A DNA stretch of 22,275 bases from Mnemiopsis leidyi. Taxonomy: Eukaryota; Ctenophora; Tentaculata; Lobata; Bolinopsidae. Within the stretch, counting starts at the first letter, position 1. The number at the start of each line of letters is the position of its first letter. Made by a program: the position numbers and the translations under genes. Positions 9,097 through 19,800 of the stretch are shown piece after piece. The notes below the pieces were generated by a model, which saw only the letters and a list, made by a program, of their open reading frames with translations, had not been told where the DNA came from and did no database searches. The stretch covers positions 301,924 through 324,198 of the forward strand of contig JH153292.1 of NCBI GenBank assembly GCA_000226015.1, read 5' to 3'.

Positions 9097-9680
9097 TTGA
9101 CGAGATTATATCCGTCAAGAACCTCAACTGCACCCTCATCAACAACAGAAACGACTACAAAACAGTAGCCCAACTTATTACAGGTCACTGTGGCCTTAAC
9201 AAACACCTCTTTAACATGAGGAAATCTGACACGAAGGAATGTCCACTCTGCGGACACCAAGAGGAAACAGTATCTCATTTCTTCAGCCAGTGTGAGTGTC
9301 CTGCCACTGCACAACTTAGAGGACATTAATTCAACGACCACTACCTCTCTATCAACGACATCTTCGATTATACTCACATTACAACCATTATCAAATACGC
9401 CAACAAAACAAGAGGGTTACTCGACCCTGAAGACATCGACAACACAGGAGTTACTTAGCTTTGGCCTTTCGTCCTACCCTCTGTAGCCTTTTACTTCTGG
9501 TTTAGGCTCTCCCATCTGTCTTCACTGTAACCTTTTAAATCCCTCCCTTACCCACTCCTCTTATATCTCCCCTAGTCCCCCTGCCACAACCCCTTTTGAG
9601 GTTACCCTCTTGTGGGCCTATTATACAAACCCAGTCTCCCTTATAAAAAGTTTCTCACCCTCGGAGTAAAACGCCAAAAT
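9097..9680 (+). mobile_element. 5'-truncated, dead LINE (non-LTR retrotransposon) 3' end
   Basis: The frame continues from the receptor fragment into a LINE ORF2 C-terminus: TVAQLITGHCGLNKHLFNM followed by the zinc knuckle CPLCGHQEETVSHFFSQC (C-x2-C-x8-H-x4-C), typical of jockey/CR1-like elements. A TAA at 9327-9329 breaks the frame, which then goes on with FNDHYLSINDIFDYTHITT to a second stop at 9457-9459, so the first stop is probably a mutation. A pyrimidine-rich 3' tail follows. No reverse transcriptase is present. The 3' boundary near 9680 is a guess. Confidence 0.75.
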
Positions 9681-9890
9681 CCAATTTGTTGGATGATAAT
9701 TGTTTGTTCAGGAGATATTTAAACTTAAACAAAACAACAAAAATGTTGAGTAATTGAGCGCTGGGTTTGGTTATCCAAAACTTAACGTTTGTTAACTCTT
9801 TTAAGCAAAGTTCCATCGGAAGACTTTAAATGCCTACAATTTGTTATGCGTAGGGCACTCCAAATAAAGTTATGGCATCGAGAAAATTTA

Positions 9891-9906
9891 CCGCAAATCT
9901 TTGCGG
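9891..9906. other. 16-nt hairpin
   Basis: CCGCAAA and TTTGCGG flank a two-base TC loop. It lies between the LINE tail and dispersed repeat copy 2. No run of T follows, so no terminator role is claimed. Confidence 0.6.
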
Positions 9907-9923
9907 TTATTTACTAGTATTTA

Positions 9924-10062
9924 ATATTTATTGCACGGATTTTTGTATAATAAAGAGGAAGACGTGATACAATGAAGGAGGCTGCGGAGTTGGAGCTTCG
10001 AATTTTGAAGCATTAATATAGCATAAAGACACTTTCATTGACGATCAATCTAGAGAAATAAT
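9924..10062 (+). repeat. Dispersed repeat copy 2
   Basis: This is the partner of 8501-8652, in direct orientation, with ATATTTATTGCACGGATTTT at the left end and CTAGAGAAATAATA at the right. It lies just downstream of the stop codon of the 135-residue gene. The pair brackets the receptor fragment and LINE. Confidence 0.7.
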
Positions 10063-10110
10063 AGGAGTAGAATTGGCGGACTCTGTTCGCCGCGGGCGCG
10101 GATCTGCAGC

Positions 10111-10372
10111 TCACTCAACAAAAAAGTCCGTTATTTGAATAATTGAGTCAACGTCCTCGAATGATTGGATCGAATCCTGTGTTAGCAACTGTTGAGTTTC
10201 GCGCAGGTTCAGAACAAGGAAAGACAAAGAATCTTGAAAAATGTCGTTACTTACGGCTGCCTCATGTTTACAGTTGAACCAAGTCATAGCTTTAACCGCA
10301 CATTTTACGTAGAAATGTTTGTCCAAACACTTGTTTAGATCTTGTAAGAAATGATGACACTCAAGCTGAGCA
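10111..10372 (-). CDS. Twin-CX9C protein, second exon
   Basis: This exon follows the acceptor TTTATATTTCAG and carries 86 residues and a TGA at 10111-10113. The first base completes a codon split by the intron. It reads AQLECHHFLQDLNKCLDKHF then YVKCAVKAMTWFNCKHEAA. Cysteines at protein positions 54, 64, 73 and 83 give C-x9-C, x8, C-x9-C, the spacing of CHCH proteins such as COX17, which are oxidised in the mitochondrial intermembrane space. After it comes an acidic helical tail (LRETQQLLTQDSIQSFEDVD) ending ITDFFVE. A good internal donor, GCAGCC|GTAAGT near 10249, could end the exon early. I do not recognise the specific family, and a chance cysteine pattern is possible. Confidence 0.6.
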
Positions 10373-11158
10373 CTGAAATATAAATTAATCATAAAACTAA
10401 TATAAAAATACTAATATAAAAAACGTTATATGTATGTTATATATACATGAGTCATGGCAGTTTTTCGAATATTTCATTTTCAGCTTCAATATCACCCTCA
10501 CATTCCATATCACTCGAGTTCATCGACCAAATTGCGTAAGTATAATTTGAATTAATTTTTTCATTTAATGATAATTTATTTGAGGAGGTAAAATAATTGA
10601 TGATTTTGAGAAGGTAGTATAATTGTCCACAGACTCAAATCTGTATATGAGTATATGGATGTCCTATTTTCCCTTGCTTGGAGAGGTTTCTGTGATTATT
10701 ATATGTATCTATCATACTGTATATTTATCATACTGTATATTTCTGTATATTTCTGTATATTTCTGTATAAAGTATTTAAAAACGATATGTAATTGTATAT
10801 ATGTATATAATATAAGTATATACAATATACATAACACTATATTATCACACTTATATACTGTAAGCGTACATTTCTCACATACACTTTATCATATAAAGAA
10901 ATGTGTTTATAGGGAAGGGGCAACAATTTTGCATCATGTGATAGAAATGGACAAATGAAAAGTGAGATACAGCCAATCAATATTCAGTATCGGTATCACC
11001 TACTACAAACGATTTATAACTCTTCCCCAATTATTCCTTTCTCTACTACTTACACTTTACTACTCACACTTTATTACTCACACTTTACTACTCACACTTT
11101 ACTACTCACACTTTACTACTCACACTTTACTACTCAGTACTCGCACATTATTACTTAC
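10373..11158 (-). other. Intron of the 135-residue gene
   Basis: This intron runs from GTAAGTAATAATG at 11158 to TTTATATTTCAG at 10373. It is AT-rich, with a short CTGTATATTT repeat near 10728-10768 and a 14-bp minisatellite next to the donor. Long plus-strand ORFs here (tyrosine/isoleucine-rich or TLYYSHF repeats) are composition artefacts. Confidence 0.6.
11045..11158 (-). repeat. 14-bp minisatellite of donor-like splice sites
   Basis: The unit is CTCACACTTTACTA on the plus strand, TAGTAAAGTGTGAG on the minus strand. ACACTTT occurs at 11052, 11066, 11080, 11094, 11108 and 11122, 14 bases apart. On the minus strand each reads AAAGT|GTGAGT (the outermost AAAGT|GTAAGT), the same as the real exon end AAAGT|GTAAGT at 11159. 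Confidence 0.92.
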
Positions 11159-11304
11159 ACTTTATCTGCCCACTTGTCCCTCTCCTTCGTGTACTCCTTC
11201 CTATCCAACTGTGTCCGTATCTTGGTCATATCTGCCATGTTGTTAGCCAGGGACAATTCCCCCTCCTTTCTCTCCCCTACTATCATTTCCGAACTGGGTT
11301 CCAT
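11159..11304 (-). CDS. Twin-CX9C protein, first coding exon
   Basis: The exon starts with ATG at 11304 and codes MEPSSEMIVGERKEGELSLA, then NNMADMTKIRTQLDRKEYTK and ERDKWADK. It ends AAAGT|GTAAGTAATAATG in phase 2, which fits the single leading T of exon 10111-10372 (GTT, Val). Joined, the two exons encode 135 residues. A good acceptor, CCTCTCAGTTTCAG|C, sits directly before the ATG, so this ATG may follow a 5' UTR intron, or coding may begin further upstream. The segment is charged and probably helical. Confidence 0.6.
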
Positions 11305-12368
11305 GCTGAAACTGAGAGGTAGTGATTTTAGGAACTTTCTACAAACTGAGTGATATTTTAGAAAATTTTGTAAATAGTTTGGTGCTGATTTCACCAACTT
11401 TTTGATTTTGTTAATCATGATTGGCTAAGTGTCTATTAATTTAGTCTTAAACTTAGTGCTTATATTTGGCCTTATTTTCTGTTTTTGGAAAGGCAGTATG
11501 TGTCGATCTTGATTTTCACCGTAGCTTTTACTTACATTTTGTTTGCGACTATGGTTGTTTATTGTGAGCAGTTATTAAGGTTGAGTGTGAAGTAAACTTT
11601 TGTGTTCGTTGTTGCAAGATAAGAATCACTTTGTAATTTGCAATGGATAATTTTGGTCCTTTATCAATTGGGTCACCGATTTTTCCTTTTCAAAATGTTT
11701 ATTATCTATCTTTCACAAAAGCACGTGAAATTCGATACAATTATGAACTATCGTGAACGTAGTTCTTTGTAACATTTTAACTTTCGGTGCTACTTGCTTG
11801 GACACAAAAATAAAATCGTTTATAAAAATATCAACGGTCAAACTTGAACGCATAACATGAACAATCGTCAATTAAAAACAATAATTCCTATTTCCTATAA
11901 CATTGAATTGAAATGTTATATCAATAATGTTATTTCTAACAAAGGTAGAAACGAAAAATTTCATAATCAAATTTAAAGTATAAAAGTCCCGCAAGACATT
12001 TAAACTGGTAACCGAGGCACCCATTTAACGCATTTGCTATTTCAAGTATTCACAATCGACGCATAGCCATTTTATATATGGGAAAGATGATGAACGCTAA
12101 CATAAATATCCATCATCTAATTGTATCCATCGTCAAAATTGACGTGTTTTCAATTCAGTTTTTTTCTCGAAATTTGACCTAAAAAGAATTATTGGTGGAG
12201 GGGCACAAATTTAAAGACCAACACTAATTACAGAAGATAAGAGTGAAACAAATTAAAAAGACTGGACTTGAATTTCGATATTATAGACCTAGAGCAAACG
12301 CGGAACAATCTACAAAACGCGGTCAATATTGACATGGATAAAATAACAAGTACAGAGGATATTGGTCA
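11305..12368. other. AT-rich intergenic region
   Basis: This region lies between the 3' end of the EPS15-like gene and the 5' end of the 135-residue gene, both on the minus strand. I see no coding exon. Promoter elements for the small gene are expected here but none stands out. Confidence 0.5.
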
Positions 12369-13838
12369 TTAGGTGAAAGAAGCAGTAAAGCCACTCTGAC
12401 TGTCGGTTTTAGTGTTCCCATTCCCTGAAAACGGATCAAACGGATCATCAGATTTTTTGGCCGAAGAGCCGGAGAAAGGATCGCCTCCTCCAGCACTGGC
12501 AAAAGGGTCGTTTTCACCGAATTGAGCCGTGAATTGATTATTGGTTGATGGTCCAAATGGGTCGTTTTTATCTATGTCCGACCGAAAAGGATCATCGGAA
12601 GAATTACCGAATGGATCAGCATTTGATGATGCAAATGGGTCGTTTTCTTGGCCACCATTGGTTGACGCGAAGGGATCAGATTCGAAACCGGAGCTTTTGA
12701 ACGGATCTGCATTAGCGTTAGCAAAAGGGTCGGTGTTGTTGGATCCGTGGAAGGGATCCTTTGTGGGGGTGGGGAACGGATCGGGCGTGTCCGCAGGAGT
12801 CTCAAACTGATCATCTGATTTGGAGGCGGGGTCGCTAAATGCTCCATCGGTAGGTGGTGACATAGTCACTTCCGGGGGAGCAGGAGAGTCTCCAGAAGAT
12901 GGTCCATCCAATGACTTGGCCTCTAATTTAGGTGAGGAATCAGCCGTGTTGGATTCATTAAGTGAGGTTTTTGATCCTTGGAGAGAGTTTTTAGAGCCAA
13001 AATTTTTAAAATTGTTGAGCGAGTTTTTGGAACCGCGAGTACCACGAGACGCTAATGACGTGTTGGAGCCCTTGAACAGATCAGTTGATCCAGCAAAAGG
13101 GTCAGGAGTGTTCGCAAATGGGTCGTTTGTGTTAAAGGCGTCAACTTCAGAAGCAAATAGATTTTTCTCTTTGAAAGGATCCTCAACGTCATCAAAAGTG
13201 TGAGCAGCAAACGGGTCCTGATTACCAGAATTACCAAAGGGATCTCCCGTCGAGGGTGTCGCGAATGGGTCCTCGGCGGGGTCCATTTTACTTCCAAACG
13301 GATCCTCGCCAGAATTACCACAAAATGGGTCTGCAGGATTTTCCTGAAAGGGATTACCCTCAAAGGGGTTTGGTTCGAAATCACTCGACTTGAACGGATC
13401 TTTAGAATCCTCGAAGGGATTCGACACAGCACTAGCGGTAAAGGTCGATTCCTTCTCTTCGTCAGTGTTGAGAGTAGCATTCTCGGAACTCTGGTGCTTC
13501 CTCCTGTTCATCTGAGGTGTATTTGTACCAGACTGAACCTGAACTTCCTCATTCACTCCACTACTTTCGCTCTCCTTGCTAGAGCTAACGCTCGGCTTTG
13601 TTTTGAAAGGGTCCGTTCCACCGAAAGGATCCACATCAGCCTGGAAAGGGTCACTCGAGGGTGGTCCGAACGGATTGGAGTTCTGAGCAGGTTGTTCAGC
13701 CTTCGACTCATAATGAGTCTCCATGTAACTGTCGACACTGAAGCCGCTCATGCTGGATACGGGCGAACTGCCGGCAGTTGCCCGGGTGATGTCCGACATT
13801 TGGGTAACATCCTGTTCTTGCCGTCGCAGCTGGGACAC
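12369..13838 (-). CDS. EPS15: EPS15-like exon 14, DPF-rich C-terminus
   Basis: This is the terminal exon of 489 codons, from the acceptor GTGATGTTTCAG (phase 0) to TAA at 12369-12371. It starts VSQLRRQEQDV, the last heptads of the coiled coil. Then come 25 DPF motifs in two blocks, split by a Ser/Asn-rich stretch with several GSxxSL units (GSNTSL, GSKNSL twice, GSKTSL). NPF occurs four times, in SNPFGPP, SNPFEDS and PNPFEGNPF. It ends DPFDPFSGNG and then GFTASFT. Open plus-strand frames across it are shadows of the repetitive codons. Confidence 0.95.
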   Translation of the reverse strand: MSQLRRQEQDVTQMSDITRATAGSSPVSSMSGFSVDSYMETHYESKAEQPAQNSNPFGPPSSDPFQADVDPFGGTDPFKTKPSVSSSKESESSGVNEEVQVQSGTNTPQMNRRKHQSSENATLNTDEEKESTFTASAVSNPFEDSKDPFKSSDFEPNPFEGNPFQENPADPFCGNSGEDPFGSKMDPAEDPFATPSTGDPFGNSGNQDPFAAHTFDDVEDPFKEKNLFASEVDAFNTNDPFANTPDPFAGSTDLFKGSNTSLASRGTRGSKNSLNNFKNFGSKNSLQGSKTSLNESNTADSSPKLEAKSLDGPSSGDSPAPPEVTMSPPTDGAFSDPASKSDDQFETPADTPDPFPTPTKDPFHGSNNTDPFANANADPFKSSGFESDPFASTNGGQENDPFASSNADPFGNSSDDPFRSDIDKNDPFGPSTNNQFTAQFGENDPFASAGGGDPFSGSSAKKSDDPFDPFSGNGNTKTDSQSGFTASFT

Positions 13839-16800
13839 CTGAAACATCACTGCTACAGTGAGGGCTCTTTTACGGCAATTTCAATCCTTGTTCATTTTCG
13901 CTGTGAACGCACCGTTTTAAATTTTCCTACTTAGAAACGAGAAGTAAAAGTATAACATGAATGCCAATTATAACAAGAACGAACTAACGGAGGGTGCTAC
14001 TGTCGGTTTTATCCAGACAGTTGTAGAAACACCCCCACAATCTTACGGGGACCCCCTTACTTCGTGAATGTTTGTTAGAATGGATGGTTTTCCTTCCGAA
14101 CCCGCATAACGTCTCCCGAATGGCGCCAACTCAGCCAGGGCTTTGTCAATAGTGCGGTGAGCCGCTTCAATCTGGACTAATTTCGACTGAGTCTGAAAAT
14201 AAATTAGAGTTTTGTTTAGAATTTAGGTAGCAATTATAGAGAAAGGTATTTTAGGGAGGGAACACGAATTTTAACCAATCAGAAGGTTCTGTTTCTAGCT
14301 TTTTATTGGTCAAAATTTGTGAATCAAATCTATTGCATAATCTCAGAGCGGGAAAAGATTGCCTTGGGAAGGTGCGTTCTTGCTTTAGTTGAGTGCATTC
14401 CAAGTTTATGAATTCAGAGTAAAACTTAACAGTTGACCTGAATATCTTGAAGTAAAGGGAAAATGGAAAAATAACTGTAGAAATGAAGACCGTAGAAACT
14501 AGAACGTGAAAAGTATTTACCACATTGGTGTCGCTTTGCACTATTTTCAAATTCTGAATGAGCGTGTCAAGCTGTCTCTTCCCACTTTCTACTAGATGCA
14601 GGTAGTGGGATTCTTCTTGTCTCAGTTTCTGTAGCTCATCCCTGGTTTTAGGAGATAAGTGTTTAGGCGAAATAAAAGATCTAGATGGTGTTTTAACAGG
14701 CACGATCTGTCGTTATCTACACAGCAGATTGACCACAGTAAGCTCACAAGACTTAATTGGCGAAAAGGTATGCTTTTGCCGCTTTGTAAATTATAATGAC
14801 AGCTAATATATAGGAATATTTCAAAATAGCAACGATTCGACTGGTAATGTTTGTCGTTCAAAATGATCAAAACGAATGTATGTAGGTGCGCGCGCTCACA
14901 TGTCGCTGTTCAATGTTTTCAACTTTCGATGCAAAAAGGGAAAATTTTGCTAGTCTAAAAAGATGCAAAAACAGCAATTTAGATTAGACGGTTTTACGAA
15001 AAAACAGTGACGTCAAAGGGCTGATCGGTGCTCCTACCTTGCCTTCTGTAGTTCTTCCTCTTGAGATTTTCTTAAAGCGTCCTGAGACGCTATTTGTTGT
15101 TGTAGAACGCCTATCTGATTTCTTTCATGCAACGCTTTCTTGTGCAACTCAGATATCAGCTCTTCGAACTTTCGTCTTTCGGCATCCGCTTCATCCAACC
15201 TATGAATGGTCGAATTTCGATAATTCTTACACTTAAATCATTCTACAAGAGTTTCAAATTTCAGTAAAAAGAATGTCGGAATGATAATAAAGAAAGCGGT
15301 GGGAAGAAAAGATGAGAAATACCTAGATTGGACTTCGTCGCGCTGTTTTCTTGCTTGCTCAACTTCTTCTTCGAGGGTACTCAGTTGTTTCTTCATATCC
15401 TTTAGTTCTTCCCCTGCTGTACTTAAACTCTCTTCCACTGATTTTATCTCAGTCTGTAGATCTTTCTTCTCTTTTGTTAGACTGTCTGCGAATAATTAAG
15501 AATGAAACAAAAGAACCAAAATATTGGACCACTTCCAACACAATAATAGTTAAGGTATAATGTACCATACCACCAGAAGAATCACTTGAACTTCAATAAT
15601 CTCACTTACAATATTCGAATAGTTATATACCCATTTTTATATTGAACAAACAATCGCATTTGTCAGCTGATTTACCAGATTCCTTAGTATACGCATCAAG
15701 TTCCTTTATAACAGAGAAATCAGCATTATCGAGAGATGAACCAAGATTGAGAGAAGCAAGCTCGTCAGGAATACTACTGGCAGCTCCAGGCAAACTGCCA
15801 GTACTGGTGCTGAAGGAACTGCCGGTGCTAGTCGGTAGGATCGTTCCGGATGTTTTCAGGGCTGGCGACGGAGCGGCAGCAGGCCGAGTGTACGTAGGAG
15901 CTAACGTCGCGTTCTGGAGAGGTTGTGAGTTAACGGTAAAATGATACGGAAGCGGGCCTATAATCGTCTAAATTTTAGAAAAAATGATGGGACTATGTTG
16001 CTAAATCGCTGGATGTCTTATTCAACACAACTTTCTCCTCTATGGTTGCCTGAACAGTTTCAATGATCACTTACCCGGTTTTTCTATATCTATCAAACAA
16101 GCTTGCAATTTACGAATATACAGAACATAAGAACACAAAACATAACACTTCACACTGTCCAACCTTGTCAGGCATGAAGCGTGGAGGAGGTTGTTTGGCT
16201 GGTAAAGTAGCGGTGCTACGCGGAGGTAAGTGCGGGGACCCCATCGCGCCAGGCGGGACAGCGGCAACTACTGGGGCGGAGGTAGGAGGAGGTCCGGCAG
16301 CAGCCCGCATGGAGGGAGGTATCAGCTCAACTGGGAGTACCTCCGGCAGCGCACCTTTCTGGAAATAAGTACTATATCGTATACGGCATAGTAGTTCGTA
16401 TAGTAATTTTTGGAGTAAGATCCTAGACCAATAAGCTCGTAGAGCAGTTTCTAGATATCATAAAGAGTCGTAAAAAAGCAAGATAGCAAGATCCCTCGTG
16501 ATTTGGACACACAAAAAGTACCACAAATCTGAGACCTTGTGAAGGTCGATGAGATGCAGCGCCAGCGCGTATTGTTCCTGGTTCAACTTTCCCGTTTTAG
16601 CGATATCGCAGAGTGTCCAGATCTGAGCGAGGACCAACATCGGTACACCCTTGCTGACTAGCAGGGGCCGCAGTTCTGTTCCTGTCAACACTCCTGAAGT
16701 CGCCACGTCAGTATGCTGCCTTTTGTACTTGGATTTGTAAATTCGTGTGTTTTTCTTTGCAGTAATTAATAATTATTGTATCGGTTTACTTTTTTGTATT

Positions 16801-19800
16801 TCTCGTAATATAACAACAATACTTCTTGTACAGCTTACTTATTCGTTCTAAACCTTGTCTTTATTCTGCTTCAAGAATCTAACGATTTTAGATTCTACTC
16901 AAAGAATCATAACTTAGGAAGTTTATAAAGTTGCTACTGGAAGCGAAATCAGTGGCATTCAATCCTGCAGACATGCTGTGAAAATGTACCTTGCACACCG
17001 CAACCTGAGCGTCATTAATTTCAACAATTTATTTTTAGTCCACTCACAAATTTCTCTGCCTTTTGGATTTTAAATGACAAAATGGAAAATTAGAGCAACT
17101 CCACCAGTTTAGAAAGTGCATCTGTACGAGCTTGGTGGATTGCGAGGGTTACATCTTAAAATAGGCCTGTTTCGAGCTGACAGTGGTTGTGTTGATGAGA
17201 CAACAAAACTTCAAAAGATGCTTTATGTACAATATGTATGTAGAGTATCCGTTATAATGTAATGTACAGTACAAGTGCAATGTATACAGGAATGTAGAGC
17301 CTCATGTAGGTTTAGTTAAATTCATGTACAGTTTAATATACACTGTAATATAGGTATGGATTATATGTACTTAGTAAAATGTATATACATTGTACAGTTT
17401 AATGTAGGTATGCATAGGATGCTAAATGTATGTACAGTGCGATGTACAGTGCGATGTACAGTGCGATGTACAGTGCGATGTACAGTGCGATGTACAGTGC
17501 GATGTACAGTGCGATGTACAGTGCGATGTACAGTGCGATGTACAATGCTATGTACAATGTGTATTGTAAATAGTGAACTACAGTATAGAGGCGAGTAGTG
17601 AACCCTCATATTGTGAGAACAGTTAAGTACAGCGTTACAGACAGGCAGTTTGAATAAGCACGGCTGAACGGTGCATATCTTTTCTTTTAAACGCCATTAA
17701 ATATTGAGCGTGTCAACTTCTCTTCATTCGAATAATATCATATTCGGTGCGTAAATGTAGGTACCGTAATTAGCTTCATTTGCGGCTAATATGACATTTA
17801 CCAGTGACATATTATGATGTCTGAGATGTCTGAGATTTTACTGGGCAACTAAAATTCTACGATTGGAATGTCATTTTTCGCAAAATAGATACACTTACCT
17901 AGAAAATTCTTCCTAACGATTTTCCTTACTTACCCATGTTGCGAAGATCAGCAGTGGCAAACTCGTCGGCGGCTGTGCGGCGCGTTGCCATGGGAACCAA
18001 CCAGCTGACTTTCTGTACCTTAGTGTAGACGACACGGTGGGAGGGAGGGATGTAGTTTGTTGGGAGGGCGGTGGGCGGCTTCTCTCCCTGGCGGGCTCTG
18101 AAACAAGGCGTCACACTTAATATTCGTTTCAATAGGTATATTCTCTTTAAAGTATGTTGCAATGCTTTATTTTGGCAATAACTTTAATATTTGAGCAAAA
18201 TCGTTATCAGTTAATGACGCCCTCAAAAAATTATAAGGAGTTGACAAAATCTAACCTGTTGAGAAGAAACATTGCTAGACTGAATTCCTCCATGTCGAGA
18301 TGTCCGTCTCGGTCGACATCGCTCAATTCCCATATTTGACCCAACAGTCCCACATGTAACAGCGACTTTTGCAAGATCGGCTTGACTTTCGAACCTGTGT
18401 GAAATGGAGGTTTATATCGCAGATCAGAAGTTTAACTTGAGGCTTAAAAATGTTAAATTCTATCAATTAGGGTAGTGTTATCTTCAAAAAAGTTACACGA
18501 TGTCATACCAATATTTGGGGAATGGGGGTGAGACCGACCTGAAAGTTTGCCGTTGATGGGGTTAAGACTGTGGAATATGCTGTCGTATTGAGCACGTGAC
18601 TGAGGGGTAACCACCCAAGAATCCCCGCTCTTATCTGAAATTGTTTTGATATCATCTCCTCAGTAAACAAGATTATAACATTAACCATGGGTTATCATTA
18701 TTCATTACTGATTCTAGTGGAAAGAAAAACATTGACCTTACAGAGATTTTCAGTTTACAGTGATCTGGTCTGATCTTTTATTACCGTTCACTTTGACGGA
18801 AAATACGCCGATTTTTCCAGATTATTCTCCACCTAACGCTCTTATCACATTTTTTACACATAACAATGATTCAGGAATCAAGATGGACCGTCAAAATTTT
18901 GTAGGATAAAGATTGAAGGAAGGAGCAATTTTCTTCTCAGATTTCATCTACTCATCGCGTATTTGGAGAAACTTCATTAGGAATGTACAGATAGTTAGGA
19001 ATGTACAGATAGTTGGGTGTGCTGACTGTGCACGCCCAACTGTCAGTGCATATTCCTATTATACTGGAACTCAACCGTTATTGAGTATAGACAGTGTTAC
19101 GTTCTGGCTTACCTACACGGTATAGGTACAAATCAGGGGTACATGACTCTTCTACATAATCTTATTTTAATAAGCGAGATCCCTAATTAAAATATGAACC
19201 TATCCGTCTGAAACTTAGGCGTTAAATAGTAGAATTCATCACTGTCATCTTCTTAAATAATCAGTCACAGTATTTAAAGAATTCAAAGAATCTAACACAC
19301 GGAAGAGGAAATGATTGGCAAAAATAGATCGATTCCAGACTTTTCAAACACAACAACGATTGCGAAAAAATAATCATGGCGGAAAGAAAAGAACAATGAA
19401 GTACATAATCAGAAAACGGCTGATCTTAAGAATCGATTGCATGATGAGCTAATAAGATAAAAAGAGAAGAGAAAACAGTTAATCATGAAACGAGCAAACG
19501 ATCTCAACTCAGCCAGAGGCAGACCTAGAAGAGACTGTAAACTCAGGAGATCCCAGGACGGGTCGGCAGGTTTGTTCCGCAGTCCCTCAGCTGGTTTGGT
19601 ATCACGTGGTACGACTATAGGAACTGGATTGGGAGAGCTGTACTTTCTTGGCACTAATGCAGGAGTCTTATTCGTCGTCGCACTTACTCCTGAGCGCTGA
19701 TTGGCTGTTGAACTTTCTCCTGAGCGCAGATTGGCTACTGAACTTGCTCCTGCGTGCTGATTGGCTGCTGAATTTGCTCCTTCACGCTGATCGGCGGATG

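Noticed and set aside
10441..10560. Short exon candidates (minus MNSSDMECEGDIEAENEIF; plus a 52-base AG...GTAAGT exon)
   Set aside because: The minus frame stops without a usable donor, and the plus candidate has no partner exon in phase.
10623..11353. Plus-strand ORFs of 94-132 codons
   Set aside because: They are low-complexity translations of AT-rich intron and of the 14-bp repeat, and they overlap the better minus-strand gene.
12541..13934. Plus-strand ORFs of 89, 127 and 244 codons
   Set aside because: They are antisense shadows of the DPF-coding exon, produced by repeated GGRTC codons.
14251..14703. A 150-codon ORF taken as one exon
   Set aside because: It also starts at GTG, and only 14521-14641 fits splice sites and phase. 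The rest is intron.
17356..17609. ORFs of about 80 codons on both strands with CTVR/HRTV repeats
   Set aside because: They come from the 12-bp minisatellite inside an EPS15-like intron.
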